Shown one piece after another: positions 17,637 to 26,567 of a stretch of DNA of 47,859 nucleotides. The notes under the pieces were generated by a model that worked only from the letters and a program-made list of their open reading frames with translations, was not told where the DNA came from and made no database searches. Origin of the DNA: SLRI01 sp964528705 (GTDB lineage: Bacteria > Pseudomonadota > Alphaproteobacteria > Geminicoccales > Geminicoccaceae). Both the position numbers and the translations under genes were made by a program. The stretch's first letter is position 1. Each line of letters begins with the position of its first letter. The stretch is taken from contig CAZGUW010000006.1 in the NCBI GenBank assembly GCA_964528705.1, positions 1 through 47,859 on the forward strand, read 5' to 3'.

Positions 17637-18512
17637 ATGGGAACCTATCACCGCCCCGAGGATCTCGACACGGCGCTTCGCCTCCTGGCGGCGGGAACGG
17701 TCGTGCCCCTCGCCGGCGGCACCGATGTGTTTCCCGCCGACGCTGCACGAAGTGCCTGGGGTGAGCCGCCGCTCGACACGCCTGAAGCCGCCGACCTCCT
17801 GGACCTTTCCGCCCTGCACACGCTCGGCCGCATCGAGGACATGGCGGACAGGGTCGAGATCGGTGCCCTCGTCACCTGGACCGATGCCCTGCACACCCGG
17901 CTCCCGCCCTGGTTCGATGCGGTGCGTCAGGCCGCGCGCGACGTCGGCGGCATGCAGATCCAGAATCGCGGCACGCTCGCCGGCAATCTTTGCAACGCGT
18001 CGCCTGCGGCCGATGGCGTGCCGCCGCTCCTGGCGCTCGATGCCCGCGTCCGCCTGGCGAGCGTGCGGGGCACCCGTGAGCTGCCGCTCGATGCACTCCT
18101 ACTCGGCAACCGGCGTACCGCACGCGCACCGGATGAGCTCCTCACCCACATCGTCGTACCGAAGCCGCCTACGGCAGCGCGGTCGGTCTTCCTCAAGCTC
18201 GGCGCCCGGTGCTACCTCGTCATCTCGATCGCCATGGTGGCGATGACGGTGGTGCTCGACGGGAGTGGAAGGATAGCGGAACTGCGGCTTGCGGTCGGGG
18301 CCTGCTCGCCGGTGGCCGTGCGCCTGTTCAGGCTGGAGGAGCGACTCCTTGGCCTGACGCCCGATGCCGCAGCGGCTGCGGTCGAGCCCGCGGATCTCTC
18401 GATGCTGGCGCCCATTGACGACGTTCGTGCCAGCGGCGCCTACCGCCGCCACGCCGCATTCGTCCTGCTGCGCCGGGCGCTCGGCGGCGAGCGGCTGCAG
18501 GTGGCGGCATGA
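17637..18512 (+). CDS. FAD-binding subunit of xanthine dehydrogenase-family enzyme (CoxM-like)
   Basis: Medium subunit of a molybdenum hydroxylase, passing electrons from the Fe-S clusters through FAD. The 291-residue protein has the FAD pyrophosphate-binding LAGGTDVFPADA (about 24-35) and IQNRGTLAGNLCNASPAADGVPPLLALDARV (about 104-134), both family hallmarks, plus the C-terminal CO dehydrogenase flavoprotein domain (AELRLAVGACSPVAVRL). Its stop overlaps the start of the fused Fe-S/Mo subunit as ATGA. The two together make a complete two-gene enzyme. Confidence 0.88.
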   Translation: MGTYHRPEDLDTALRLLAAGTVVPLAGGTDVFPADAARSAWGEPPLDTPEAADLLDLSALHTLGRIEDMADRVEIGALVTWTDALHTRLPPWFDAVRQAARDVGGMQIQNRGTLAGNLCNASPAADGVPPLLALDARVRLASVRGTRELPLDALLLGNRRTARAPDELLTHIVVPKPPTAARSVFLKLGARCYLVISIAMVAMTVVLDGSGRIAELRLAVGACSPVAVRLFRLEERLLGLTPDAAAAAVEPADLSMLAPIDDVRASGAYRRHAAFVLLRRALGGERLQVAA

Positions 18513-21247
18513 ACGCCCTCGCACCGGTCGAAGTCGGCACCGGCTTCCGGCTGAATGGCCGGCCCGTGGTGGTGGAGGCACCGCCGGCGACCCGGCTGAG
18601 CCGCGTGCTTCGCGAGCACCTCGGCCTGACCGGCACCAAGGTCGGCTGCGATGCGGGCGATTGCGGTGCCTGCACGGTGCTGATCGACGGCCGTCAGGCC
18701 TGCGCCTGCCTCGTGCCGCTCGGTCAGGTCGAAGGCCGCGCGGTGACCAGCATCGAGGGGCTCGCCGCCGACCCACGCTTTCACCGGCTGCAGGAGGCCT
18801 TCGTCGACGGCGGGGCCGTGCAGTGCGGGATCTGTACACCCGGCATGCTGATGGCGGCAGCGGATCTTCTCGGCCGGCGCGAGCAGCCCGGCCGGAGCGA
18901 GATCGAGGAGGCGCTGGGTGGCGTTCTCTGCCGCTGTACCGGCTACCGGCAGATCGTGGCGGCCGTCGCCAAGGCACTGGCACCGCAAGCCCCGGCCGGG
19001 CGGCCATCCGGACCGGTCGTGGGTGCCCGGATTGCGAGGCTTGATGGCCGGGCCAGGGCCGGGGGCGGCGAGCGCTTCGGCGCGGACGGCGTGCCAGCCG
19101 ACGCCTGGCGGCTGCGAGTGGTGCGCTCGCCGCACGTGCGGGCCCGTTTCAGCCTCGGCGATCTCGCCGCGGTCGAGCGGCGGCATGGCGTGCGGGTGCT
19201 GACGGCGGCCGATGTGCCGGGGGTCAACGGGTTTGCCATCTTTCCGGACCGCAAGGACCAGCCCGTGCTCGCCGTGGGCCATGTGCGCTTTCGGGGCGAG
19301 GCGGTGCTCGCTCTCGTTGGTCCGGCAGCGGCGGTTGCGCGAATCCGCGACGTCGATCTGCCGGTTGCCTGGGAGCCGCTCGAGCCCGTGAGCTTCGCCG
19401 CCGCCCGGGCCGGGAATGCGCCGGCGCTGCACGGGGACCGGCCGGACAATGTGCTGACCGAGGGCCTGCTCGAGACGGGCGACGCCGCGGCGGGGCTGGC
19501 GGCGGCTGCCGTCACGGCCGAGATCGCCATTGAGACCAGTTTCGTCGAGCACGCCTATGTCGAGCCCGAGGCCGGCTGGGCTGTCCGCAAGGGTGATCGC
19601 CTCGAGCTCACCGTCTCGACCCAGAGCCCCTACATGGACCGGGACGAGGTGGCGAACGTCCTGGGTGTGGCGCCGGAGCAGGTCAGGATCCTGCCCACGG
19701 CCTGCGGCGGCGGCTTCGGCGGCAAGCTGGACGTGGCGGTTCAGCCGCTCCTCGCGATCGCCGCCTGGCAGCTCGATCGACCGGTGGCCTGCACTTACAG
19801 CCGCATCGAGAGCATGGCCTCGACCACCAAGCGGCATCCGGCCGCGATCACCGCTCGGGCCGGTGCGGACGCCACCGGGCGGATCACGGCGCTCGACTTC
19901 GAAGGCGACTTCGACACCGGCGCTTATGCTTCCTGGGGCCCCACCGTGGCGGGGCGCGTGCCGATCCATGCCTCCGGCCCCTACCGGGTCGCCGATCTCC
20001 GGGCACGGTCGCGGGCGATCCTGACGAACGCGCCGCCGAGCGGCGCATTCCGCGGCTTCGGCGTGCCGCAGACCCTGCTGGCGGTCGAGCAGGCTTATGA
20101 CGAGCTGGCTTCGAAGCTCGGCATCGACCCGCTCGAGTTCCGGCTGCTGAATGCACTGCGGCCCGGCGACGCCACCGCCACCGGGCAGGTGCTCGAGAGT
20201 GTCGGCATCGTCGAGTGCCTGGAGACCCTGCGGCCACGCTGGCGCGAGTTGCGGGCGGCCGAGCGAGGCAGCGGCCCCGTGCGGCGCGGCGTCGGTATCG
20301 CCAGTGTCTGGTACGGCTGTGGCAATACGGGGATGAGCAACCCGTCTAGCCAGCGTGTGAGCCTGCTCCGCGATGGCCGGATCATGTTCTGGAACGGGGT
20401 GCAGGACATCGGCCAGGGCTCGAACACCATCATGGCGCAGATCCTGGCGGATGCGCTGGGCGTGCCGCTCGACGCCATCGACAGCTCTTCGGCGGATACC
20501 GATCTCACGCTCGATTGCGGCAAGACGTCCGCCTCGCGCCAGACCTTCGTCTCCGGCCGGGCAACCCAGCTCGCCGGCGAAGCACTGCGCGGCCAGCTTC
20601 TCAGGCTGGCCAATGCCGGCAGCGACGCGCGGATCGAGCCCGGCCCCGGCTCTGTGCGGGTGGTCGAGGGCGGGCACGAGCGCCGGATCGACCTGGCGCT
20701 GCTGCCGCCCGTCGAAGGCTGCGGCCCGGAGGTGGCGCTCGACGCGCGCGCGACCTTCGATCCGCCGGCGACACCAGTCGTGGATAATCGGGGCTCGCCC
20801 TACGCCTCTTACGGCTTTGGTGCGCAGATCGCGCAGGTCGCGGTCGACATCGAGCTCGGCACGGTCAAGGTCGAGCGGATCGTCGCCGCCTACGATGTCG
20901 GCCGGGCCATCAACCCCCAGCTGGTCGAGGGCCAGATCATCGGTGGCGTGGCGCAGGGGCTGGGCCTGGCGCTCATGGAGGAGTTCATCCCCGGACGGAC
21001 CGAGAATCTGCACGATTACCTGATCGCCACGGTCGGCGACGTGCCCGAGGTGGAAGTGCTTCTCGTGGAGAAGGCGGAGCCGCTCGGGCCGTTCGGTGCC
21101 AAGGGCGTTGGCGAGCACGCGCTGATCCCGACCGCGCCGGCGATTATGAACGCGATCCAACATGCGACCGGTGTGCGGATCACCAGAATACCGGCGATTC
21201 CCCACCGGGTGCATGCGGCGCTGGCAGCTGCGGGAGCAAGCTCGTGA
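18509..21247 (+). CDS. Molybdopterin-dependent hydroxylase, fused 2x[2Fe-2S] and Mo-binding subunit
   Basis: A 912-residue fusion of the small (CoxS-like) and large (CoxL-like) subunits of the xanthine dehydrogenase family. The plant-type cluster uses C47, C52, C55 and C67 (VGCDAGDCGACTVL). The second cluster uses C106, C109, C141 and C143 (QCGICTPGM, LCRCTGYRQ). The Mo domain shows CGGGFGGKLDVAVQP, GAFRGFGVPQTLLAVEQAYDE, GQGSNTIMAQILADALGV and the catalytic Glu (about E869) in GAKGVGEHALIP. Such enzymes hydroxylate N-heterocycles or aldehydes with water as the oxygen source. The neighbouring reductase gene points to a nicotinate-like substrate, not to CO or xanthine. It overlaps both neighbours by 4 bases. 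Confidence 0.9.
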   Translation: MNALAPVEVGTGFRLNGRPVVVEAPPATRLSRVLREHLGLTGTKVGCDAGDCGACTVLIDGRQACACLVPLGQVEGRAVTSIEGLAADPRFHRLQEAFVDGGAVQCGICTPGMLMAAADLLGRREQPGRSEIEEALGGVLCRCTGYRQIVAAVAKALAPQAPAGRPSGPVVGARIARLDGRARAGGGERFGADGVPADAWRLRVVRSPHVRARFSLGDLAAVERRHGVRVLTAADVPGVNGFAIFPDRKDQPVLAVGHVRFRGEAVLALVGPAAAVARIRDVDLPVAWEPLEPVSFAAARAGNAPALHGDRPDNVLTEGLLETGDAAAGLAAAAVTAEIAIETSFVEHAYVEPEAGWAVRKGDRLELTVSTQSPYMDRDEVANVLGVAPEQVRILPTACGGGFGGKLDVAVQPLLAIAAWQLDRPVACTYSRIESMASTTKRHPAAITARAGADATGRITALDFEGDFDTGAYASWGPTVAGRVPIHASGPYRVADLRARSRAILTNAPPSGAFRGFGVPQTLLAVEQAYDELASKLGIDPLEFRLLNALRPGDATATGQVLESVGIVECLETLRPRWRELRAAERGSGPVRRGVGIASVWYGCGNTGMSNPSSQRVSLLRDGRIMFWNGVQDIGQGSNTIMAQILADALGVPLDAIDSSSADTDLTLDCGKTSASRQTFVSGRATQLAGEALRGQLLRLANAGSDARIEPGPGSVRVVEGGHERRIDLALLPPVEGCGPEVALDARATFDPPATPVVDNRGSPYASYGFGAQIAQVAVDIELGTVKVERIVAAYDVGRAINPQLVEGQIIGGVAQGLGLALMEEFIPGRTENLHDYLIATVGDVPEVEVLLVEKAEPLGPFGAKGVGEHALIPTAPAIMNAIQHATGVRITRIPAIPHRVHAALAAAGASS

Positions 21248-22728
21248 CCGACATGACCGAGCGTTTCGGTGCGCGCGAGGCCGATGGCATCGTGCGCTGC
21301 GACGCCTGCCCGGTGCTCTGCCGCATCAGGCAGGGGCGATCCGGTGCCTGCGGACGCTATGCCAACGAGGATGGTTCGCTCGTGCGCACCGATCCCGTGC
21401 TCTTTGCGGAGCGCGTGGTCGACGAGGGGGGTGCGCTGGTGCCGTTCGCCGAGGGCGATTGGGACGGGGCGGCCGGTCCGAGCGTCGAGACCTTCGTCAC
21501 CGGCATCGGCTCGGGCACAACCTATCCAGACTACAAGCCGGCGCCCTTCATCGTCAGCTCGACCTATCGGGGCGTCGACACGGTCACCGTGGTGTCCGAG
21601 GGGATCTTCTCGTACTGCGGCTGCAAGGTGAAGATCGACACCGACCGGCATCTCGGGCCGGAGCGGAGTTCGATCACCGTCAGGGGCGAGCCGGTCGGCC
21701 ACGTGACGACCGCCGAGTACGGCTCGCAGATGCTCTCGATCGGTGGCGTGCATCACCTCACGGGCACGACCAAGAAGGCCGGTAGCGTGACCTGCGACAC
21801 GCTGGTCAAGCTTTGCGGCGGCGAACCGGTCGAGCTCCAGATCGAGGCTGGCAGCAATGTCGTCGTGCAGGCGGGTGCGGCGCCGATCGTCAACGGCAAG
21901 CCGGAAGCGCGGATGCGCGTCGGCTGCGGCTCGGCCACGGTCGGCATCTTCGCCAAGCAGTGGCACGGCCATGCCGACGAGGTGATCGTCCTCGACGACC
22001 ACATCACCGGTGTGCTCACCGAGCATCAGGCCGGCCGCTGCCTCGACATGGCGCCATCGGGCGTGCGGATCGAGGGCCGCAAGTCGACGCCGGGGCGCTA
22101 CTTCCAGGTGGCAAATCCCGGGCTGGGCTGGGGCGGCACGGACATCACCGACCCGTTCAGCGTCATCCGCGACATCGACCGGAAGCTCGCCTGGCCCGGC
22201 ATGCGGGTGCTGATCACCTCGACAACCGGCGAGGACGCGGTCTGGTGCGTGCTGGACGAGGATTTCCGCCTGCAGGAGGCGGAGATGCCGGCGGCGGTGC
22301 GCCGCACGGTCGAGCGGATCGGCGAGAACTGCGAGCCTTCCCTCTGCTCGGTGCTCTTCATGGCCGGTGCCGGCGGCTCGCTGCGCGCCGGCGTCACGGA
22401 GAACCCGGTCCTGATCACCCGCTCGGTCAAGTCCGGCGAGACCCGGGTCACGATGGGCGGGGCGCCGGTCTACGTCTGGCCGGGCGGCGGTATCACCGTC
22501 ATGGTCGACGTCGAGCGGCTGCCGCAACGGGCTTTCGGCTATGTACCGACGCCCGCTTTGGTGGCGCCCATCGAGTTCACACTGCCGCTTGAGCTCTATA
22601 CCGCCCTCGGCGGGCACGCCGACCATGTGCAGGCGCTGGACGAGGTGGTCCGGGCGCATGGCCAGTCGGCGCGCCGCGAGGCCTGGGCGCCGCGCAATCC
22701 CTGGCCGCTCGGGCGGGCGGCGCCATGA
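21244..22728 (+). CDS. 6-hydroxynicotinate reductase-like iron-sulfur protein
   Basis: A 494-residue protein resembling 6-hydroxynicotinate reductase of anaerobic nicotinate degradation, which reduces the ring of 6-hydroxynicotinate using reduced ferredoxin. The N terminus has a Cys cluster C19, C22, C26 and C36 (CDACPVLCRIRQGRSGACG). A second pair is C125 and C127 (FSYCGCKVK). Further conserved-looking parts are YGSQMLSIGGVHHLTG, MRVGCGSATVGIFAKQWHGHADEVIVLDDHITGVL and HQAG. The start is GTG at 21244 (GTGA overlap with the Mo subunit). ATG 21253 is an alternative. The family call is from memory. The substrate in this organism is inferred. Confidence 0.75.
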   Translation: MTDMTERFGAREADGIVRCDACPVLCRIRQGRSGACGRYANEDGSLVRTDPVLFAERVVDEGGALVPFAEGDWDGAAGPSVETFVTGIGSGTTYPDYKPAPFIVSSTYRGVDTVTVVSEGIFSYCGCKVKIDTDRHLGPERSSITVRGEPVGHVTTAEYGSQMLSIGGVHHLTGTTKKAGSVTCDTLVKLCGGEPVELQIEAGSNVVVQAGAAPIVNGKPEARMRVGCGSATVGIFAKQWHGHADEVIVLDDHITGVLTEHQAGRCLDMAPSGVRIEGRKSTPGRYFQVANPGLGWGGTDITDPFSVIRDIDRKLAWPGMRVLITSTTGEDAVWCVLDEDFRLQEAEMPAAVRRTVERIGENCEPSLCSVLFMAGAGGSLRAGVTENPVLITRSVKSGETRVTMGGAPVYVWPGGGITVMVDVERLPQRAFGYVPTPALVAPIEFTLPLELYTALGGHADHVQALDEVVRAHGQSARREAWAPRNPWPLGRAAP

Positions 22729-23600
22729 CGGCTCGGGCGGTGGCGCGGAACGGTCCTGTGGCGGCCAGGCTCGCAGGCAATCGCCTGCACCTGGCGCACG
22801 GGCCCATCGACCTTGTCATCTCGGCTGACGGGCCGTCGGCTTCGGTCGAGCGCGCCTATCAGGCGGCCGGAGCCGCGTTCGACGGACTGCTCGAGAGCCT
22901 GGTTGCCGTGCTGCCCCGGCTTCGCGCACCCGCGGGCTCGGCCGATGGCCTGCCGCCCGCGGCACGCCTGATGCTGGCGGCGACGGCACCGCTTGCCGGC
23001 GACCGCTTCGTCACGCCGATGGCGGCCGTGGCGGGGGCCGTGGCCGACACAGTGATGGCGGCGATCCGCGCGGTGCCCGGGATCGAGCGGGCCTATGTGA
23101 ACAATCGGGGCGACATCGCGGTCCATCTGACCCCCGGCGCCAGTATCGAGATCGGCGTGGTGCCGGAGCTGCGGCGGCCGCTGATGGCGGCGAGCCTGCG
23201 CCTTGCCCACGGCGACGGCATCGGCGGCGTGGCGACGAGTGGCTGGGACGGGCGGAGCTTCTCGCTCGGCATCGCCGATGCCGTGACGGTGCTGGCGGCG
23301 AGTGCCGCCCAGGCGGATGCGGCCGCGACCCTCATCGCCAACGCGGTCGATGTGGCCGATCCGGCGATCACCCGCGTGCCGGCCACCGAGCTGGACCCGG
23401 ACAGCGATCTCGGCCGGCTGCTCGTGACCACAGGCGTCGGGCCGCTGGCCGATGACCAGATCGCCGCTGCCCTCGACAGCGGGGCACGCTACGCGCAAAC
23501 GCTGGTGGAGCGCCGGCTCATCCGTGCGGCCATGCTGGTCCTCGAGGGACGCGCCCGCATCGTCGGCAGGATTCGGGAGGGGATCGCATGTTCGAACTGA
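22725..23600 (+). CDS. UPF0280 family protein
   Basis: A 291-residue protein of the UPF0280 family, whose fold is related to ApbE. Recognisable parts are HGPIDLVISADG near residue 25, GDRFVTPMAAVAGAVADTVM (about 87-106), ERAYVNNRGDIAVHLTPG and GIGGVATSGWDGRSFSLGIADAVTVLA. The pattern AVAGAVAD-NNRGDIA recalls the flavin/metal site of ApbE proteins, so a role in maturing a flavoprotein is conceivable but unproved. It overlaps its upstream neighbour by 4 bases and its downstream neighbour by 13 bases, tying it tightly to the reductase-like gene. Confidence 0.82.
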   Translation: MTARAVARNGPVAARLAGNRLHLAHGPIDLVISADGPSASVERAYQAAGAAFDGLLESLVAVLPRLRAPAGSADGLPPAARLMLAATAPLAGDRFVTPMAAVAGAVADTVMAAIRAVPGIERAYVNNRGDIAVHLTPGASIEIGVVPELRRPLMAASLRLAHGDGIGGVATSGWDGRSFSLGIADAVTVLAASAAQADAAATLIANAVDVADPAITRVPATELDPDSDLGRLLVTTGVGPLADDQIAAALDSGARYAQTLVERRLIRAAMLVLEGRARIVGRIREGIACSN

Positions 23601-24172
23601 GAAAGACCCAGGTCACGGTCGAGGAGATCCATCACGACGGCGGGCCGCGTCTCGATAAACCCCTGCTGCGCGGCACCGTGGCGGCCGTCTTCAGGAACCC
23701 GTTTGCCGGAAGGTTCGCCGATGCCGGCGAGTTCGTCGAGGCGATGGACGCCCTGAAGCCGCTCGGCCTCGAGATGTCGAGGAAGCTGATCCAGGCGCTG
23801 GGTGGCGATCCGAGAAGGATCGAGAGCTACGGCAAGGGGTCCATCGTCGGCAGCGATGGCGAGCTCGAGCAGGGTGCCCTCTGGCATGTGCCGGGCGGCT
23901 ACGCCATGCGCGAGCTGCTCGGCGACGCCAGGGCGATCGTGCCCTCGGCCAAGAAGCTCGGCGCCATCGGCGTCGCCCTGGACGTGCCGCTGCATCACAT
24001 CAACGCCGCCTATGTGCGCAGCCATTTCAGCGCCATCGAGGTCCGCGTCCCGGATGCGCCGCGGCCCGGCGAGATCGTCTTCTGCCTCGCCATGACCACC
24101 GGCGGCCGGCCGCATGCCCGGATGGGCGGTCTCGAGGCAGGGGACATCAAGGGGCTCGACGGGCTGCGTTGA
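23588..24172 (+). CDS. PF06684 'amino acid synthesis' family protein
   Basis: A 194-residue protein of the AA_synth family (PF06684). It has LLRGTVAAVFRNPFAGRF (about 27-44), SYGKGSIVGSDGELEQGALWHVPGGYAMRELLG and KKLGAIGVALDVPLHHINAAYVRSHF, then a C-terminal EIVFCLAMTTGGRPHARMGGL. Despite the family name no enzymatic reaction is established to my knowledge. It often occurs next to catabolic genes for heterocyclic compounds. Here it overlaps the UPF0280 gene by 13 bases and precedes the Rieske oxygenase by 22 bases. Confidence 0.8.
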   Translation: MFELRKTQVTVEEIHHDGGPRLDKPLLRGTVAAVFRNPFAGRFADAGEFVEAMDALKPLGLEMSRKLIQALGGDPRRIESYGKGSIVGSDGELEQGALWHVPGGYAMRELLGDARAIVPSAKKLGAIGVALDVPLHHINAAYVRSHFSAIEVRVPDAPRPGEIVFCLAMTTGGRPHARMGGLEAGDIKGLDGLR

Positions 24173-24194
24173 GCGGCCGAACGGGGGAGGGGGC

Positions 24195-25235
24195 ATGACC
24201 TTCGTGCGCAACAACTGGTACCCGGTGGGCTTTGCGAGCCGCATGGGCGAGGGGCTGCACCAGCGCCGGATGCTCGGCGAGGACCTGGTGCTCTGGCAGC
24301 AGGCGGATGGCGGCTTCGCGGCGTTGCAGGATCGCTGCCCGCACCGCTTCCTGCCGCTCTCGATGGGCTGCCTCGATCGTGACACGATCCGCTGCGGCTA
24401 TCACGGCATGACCTTCGCCGCCGACGGGCGCTGCGTGCGCATCCCGGGCCAGCCAACGATCCCGCCCTCGGCACGGGTGCGAAGCTACCCGGTCGAGCAG
24501 AAGTTCGGGCTCGTCTGGGTCTGGATGGGCGACCCGGCCCTGGCGTCGCGGGAGCGGCTCTTCGATCTGCCGGAGTATGGCGCGGCCGGCTGGCATGCGG
24601 TCGAGGGCGAGGCGCTCGAGGTGGAAGCCAACTACCTGGCCCTTGCCGACAATCTCTGCGATCCGGCGCATGTCGCCTTCGTCCACCTTTCGACGCTCGG
24701 TAACGCGGCGCACGAAGACGTGCCGATCGAGACGGAGATCAAGGACCAGCTGATCGTCACCACGCGCTGGACGATCGATGCGGAGCCCATTCCGCTCTTC
24801 CAGAAGTTCGGCAGCTTCAAGGGCAATATCGACCGCTGGCAGATCTACAACTACCACGCGCCCTCGATCGCGGTGATCGACTTCGGCGGTGCGGATACCG
24901 GCACTGGCGCGCGCGAGGGCCGGCTGCACGACGGTGCAATCCGCATCTTCGCCTGCCATTTCATCTGTCCGGTCGACGAGGGAAGCTCCATCGACTACTG
25001 GCTGCATGTCGACAACTTCCCGAGCGATGCCGCAACTCGGGCCCGGATGAACGAGCAGTTCGCCCTGGCGTTTGCCGAGGACAAGGCGATCCTGGAGGCG
25101 ATCCAGGTCGAGGAGACGAAGCTCGGCGGGCGGCAGCGGCCGCTCCGGCTCGGCATCGACAAGGGGGCGGTGCTGATGCGCAAGACGGTCGAGCGGATGA
25201 TCGAGGCGGAACGGTCGGTCATGGCGGCCGAATGA
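24195..25235 (+). CDS. Rieske non-heme iron oxygenase, vanillate demethylase-like alpha subunit
   Basis: A 346-residue oxygenase component that hydroxylates or demethylates aromatic substrates with O2. The Rieske [2Fe-2S] ligands are C48/H50 and C67/H70 (RCPHRFLPLS, IRCGYHGMTF). The mononuclear iron site is D156-x2-H159-x4-H164 in LCDPAHVAFVH. The size and the N terminus FVRNNWYPVGF match the VanA-like homotrimer group. ATG 24195 has a GGGGGAGGGGG run just upstream. No ferredoxin reductase (VanB-like) gene is in the window, so its electron donor must be encoded elsewhere or shared. Confidence 0.87.
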   Translation: MTFVRNNWYPVGFASRMGEGLHQRRMLGEDLVLWQQADGGFAALQDRCPHRFLPLSMGCLDRDTIRCGYHGMTFAADGRCVRIPGQPTIPPSARVRSYPVEQKFGLVWVWMGDPALASRERLFDLPEYGAAGWHAVEGEALEVEANYLALADNLCDPAHVAFVHLSTLGNAAHEDVPIETEIKDQLIVTTRWTIDAEPIPLFQKFGSFKGNIDRWQIYNYHAPSIAVIDFGGADTGTGAREGRLHDGAIRIFACHFICPVDEGSSIDYWLHVDNFPSDAATRARMNEQFALAFAEDKAILEAIQVEETKLGGRQRPLRLGIDKGAVLMRKTVERMIEAERSVMAAE

Positions 25236-25270
25236 GAAACGCAGCGACGACAGCAAGGAGAGGACGGCTC

Positions 25271-26491
25271 ATGACAACCAGACGAATGGTGACGGCCGGC
25301 GTGCCCCGGCTGGCGGCTATCGCCGCCCTGCTCTTCACCACCGGCAGCCTCGCGGCCGAGCCGATCAGGATCGGCGATATCAACTCCTACACCCGCATGG
25401 CGCAGCATACCGAGCACGCCAAGCGCGGCATGCAGCTCGCCATCGACGAGATCAACGCCGACGGCGGCATCAACGGCCGCGTGCTCGAGCTGATCAGCCG
25501 CGACGATGCCGGCGAGCCCGGCGAGGCGATCCGGGTCGCCGAGGAGCTGGTGAGCCGCGAGGGCGTCGACATCCTGACCGGCACGACGCTCTCCAATATC
25601 GGTCTCGCCGTCGCATCGTTCGCCGCCCAGAACAAGGTGCTCTACCTCGCCGCCGAGCCGCTCGCCGACGCGGTGACCCTGCAGGGCGGTAACCGCTACA
25701 CCTTCCGGCTCCGGCCCTCGACCTACATGCAGGCTGCCATGCTAGCCGAGCTCGCGGCTGACAACCCGGCCAAGCGCTGGGCGACGATCGCGCCCAATTA
25801 CGCCTATGGCCAGGAGGCGGTCGCCGCCTTCAAGGCGATCATGAGCGAGCGGCGGCCGGACATCGAGTGGGTTGGCGAGCAGTGGCCCGCTCTCTTCGCC
25901 ATCGATGCCGGGGCCGAGGTGCTGGCACTCTCGGCGGCCGAGCCGGATGCCATCTTCAACGTCACCTTCGGCGCCGACCTCGCCAAGTTCGTTCGCGAGG
26001 GCGGTGATCGCGGGCTCTTTGAGGACACGTTCGTGGTGAGCCTGCTGACCGGCGAGCCGGAATATATCGACCCGCTCGAGGACGAGGCGCCGGAGGGCTG
26101 GCTCGTCACGGGCTATCCTTGGGACAAGATCGAGGACCCGGCTTACGTCGAGTGGCTCGATCGCTACCAGGCGGCCTATGACGACTACCCGAGGATCGGC
26201 TCGATCGTCGGCTACAACTCGATGCTGGCGCTCGGTGCGGCGCTCGAGAAGACGGGCGGCGACACCGATCCGGAGAAGCTCGTCGAGGCCATGCGCGGGC
26301 TCGAGTTCGAGACGCCGCAGGGTGCATTGACGTTCCGGCCGTCCGACCACCAGGCTTCGCTCGGCGCCTGGGTCGGCTACACGACGGTCGAGGACGGCCA
26401 GGGCACGATGCGCGACTGGTACTACGCCCCCGGCGAGCAGTACCTGCCGCCCGAGGAGATGGTGGCGAAGCTGCGCCCGGCATCCGACTGA
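25271..26491 (+). CDS. Branched-chain amino acid-type ABC transporter substrate-binding protein
   Basis: Periplasmic solute receptor of the LivJ/LivK class (Peripla_BP_6), 406 residues. A Sec-type signal peptide spans about residues 1-29, with cleavage in SLAA-EPIRIG. The mature start IRIGDINSYTRMAQHTEHAKRGMQLAIDEINADGGINGR is typical. The ligand-binding lobe contains GTTLSNIGLAVASFAAQNKV. The usual Ser/Thr pair that holds an alpha-amino acid is not obvious, which suits a non-amino-acid ligand such as a carboxylated heterocycle. It heads the importer genes, 35 bases after the oxygenase. Confidence 0.88.
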   Translation: MTTRRMVTAGVPRLAAIAALLFTTGSLAAEPIRIGDINSYTRMAQHTEHAKRGMQLAIDEINADGGINGRVLELISRDDAGEPGEAIRVAEELVSREGVDILTGTTLSNIGLAVASFAAQNKVLYLAAEPLADAVTLQGGNRYTFRLRPSTYMQAAMLAELAADNPAKRWATIAPNYAYGQEAVAAFKAIMSERRPDIEWVGEQWPALFAIDAGAEVLALSAAEPDAIFNVTFGADLAKFVREGGDRGLFEDTFVVSLLTGEPEYIDPLEDEAPEGWLVTGYPWDKIEDPAYVEWLDRYQAAYDDYPRIGSIVGYNSMLALGAALEKTGGDTDPEKLVEAMRGLEFETPQGALTFRPSDHQASLGAWVGYTTVEDGQGTMRDWYYAPGEQYLPPEEMVAKLRPASD

Positions 26492-26567
26492 CCCGCCTGC
26501 CGCGGGCGGACCTCTCCCCGCCCGCGGCGGTTCTCCCTGAAGCGAGCCAGGTCGGGAGCCAGAGCCC

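Noticed and set aside
18440..21214. Very long minus-strand open frame (over 900 codons) opposite the Mo-hydroxylase gene
   Set aside because: It mirrors GC-rich codons of the plus-strand gene, which has complete Cys and Mo motifs. The antisense product has no recognisable domain.
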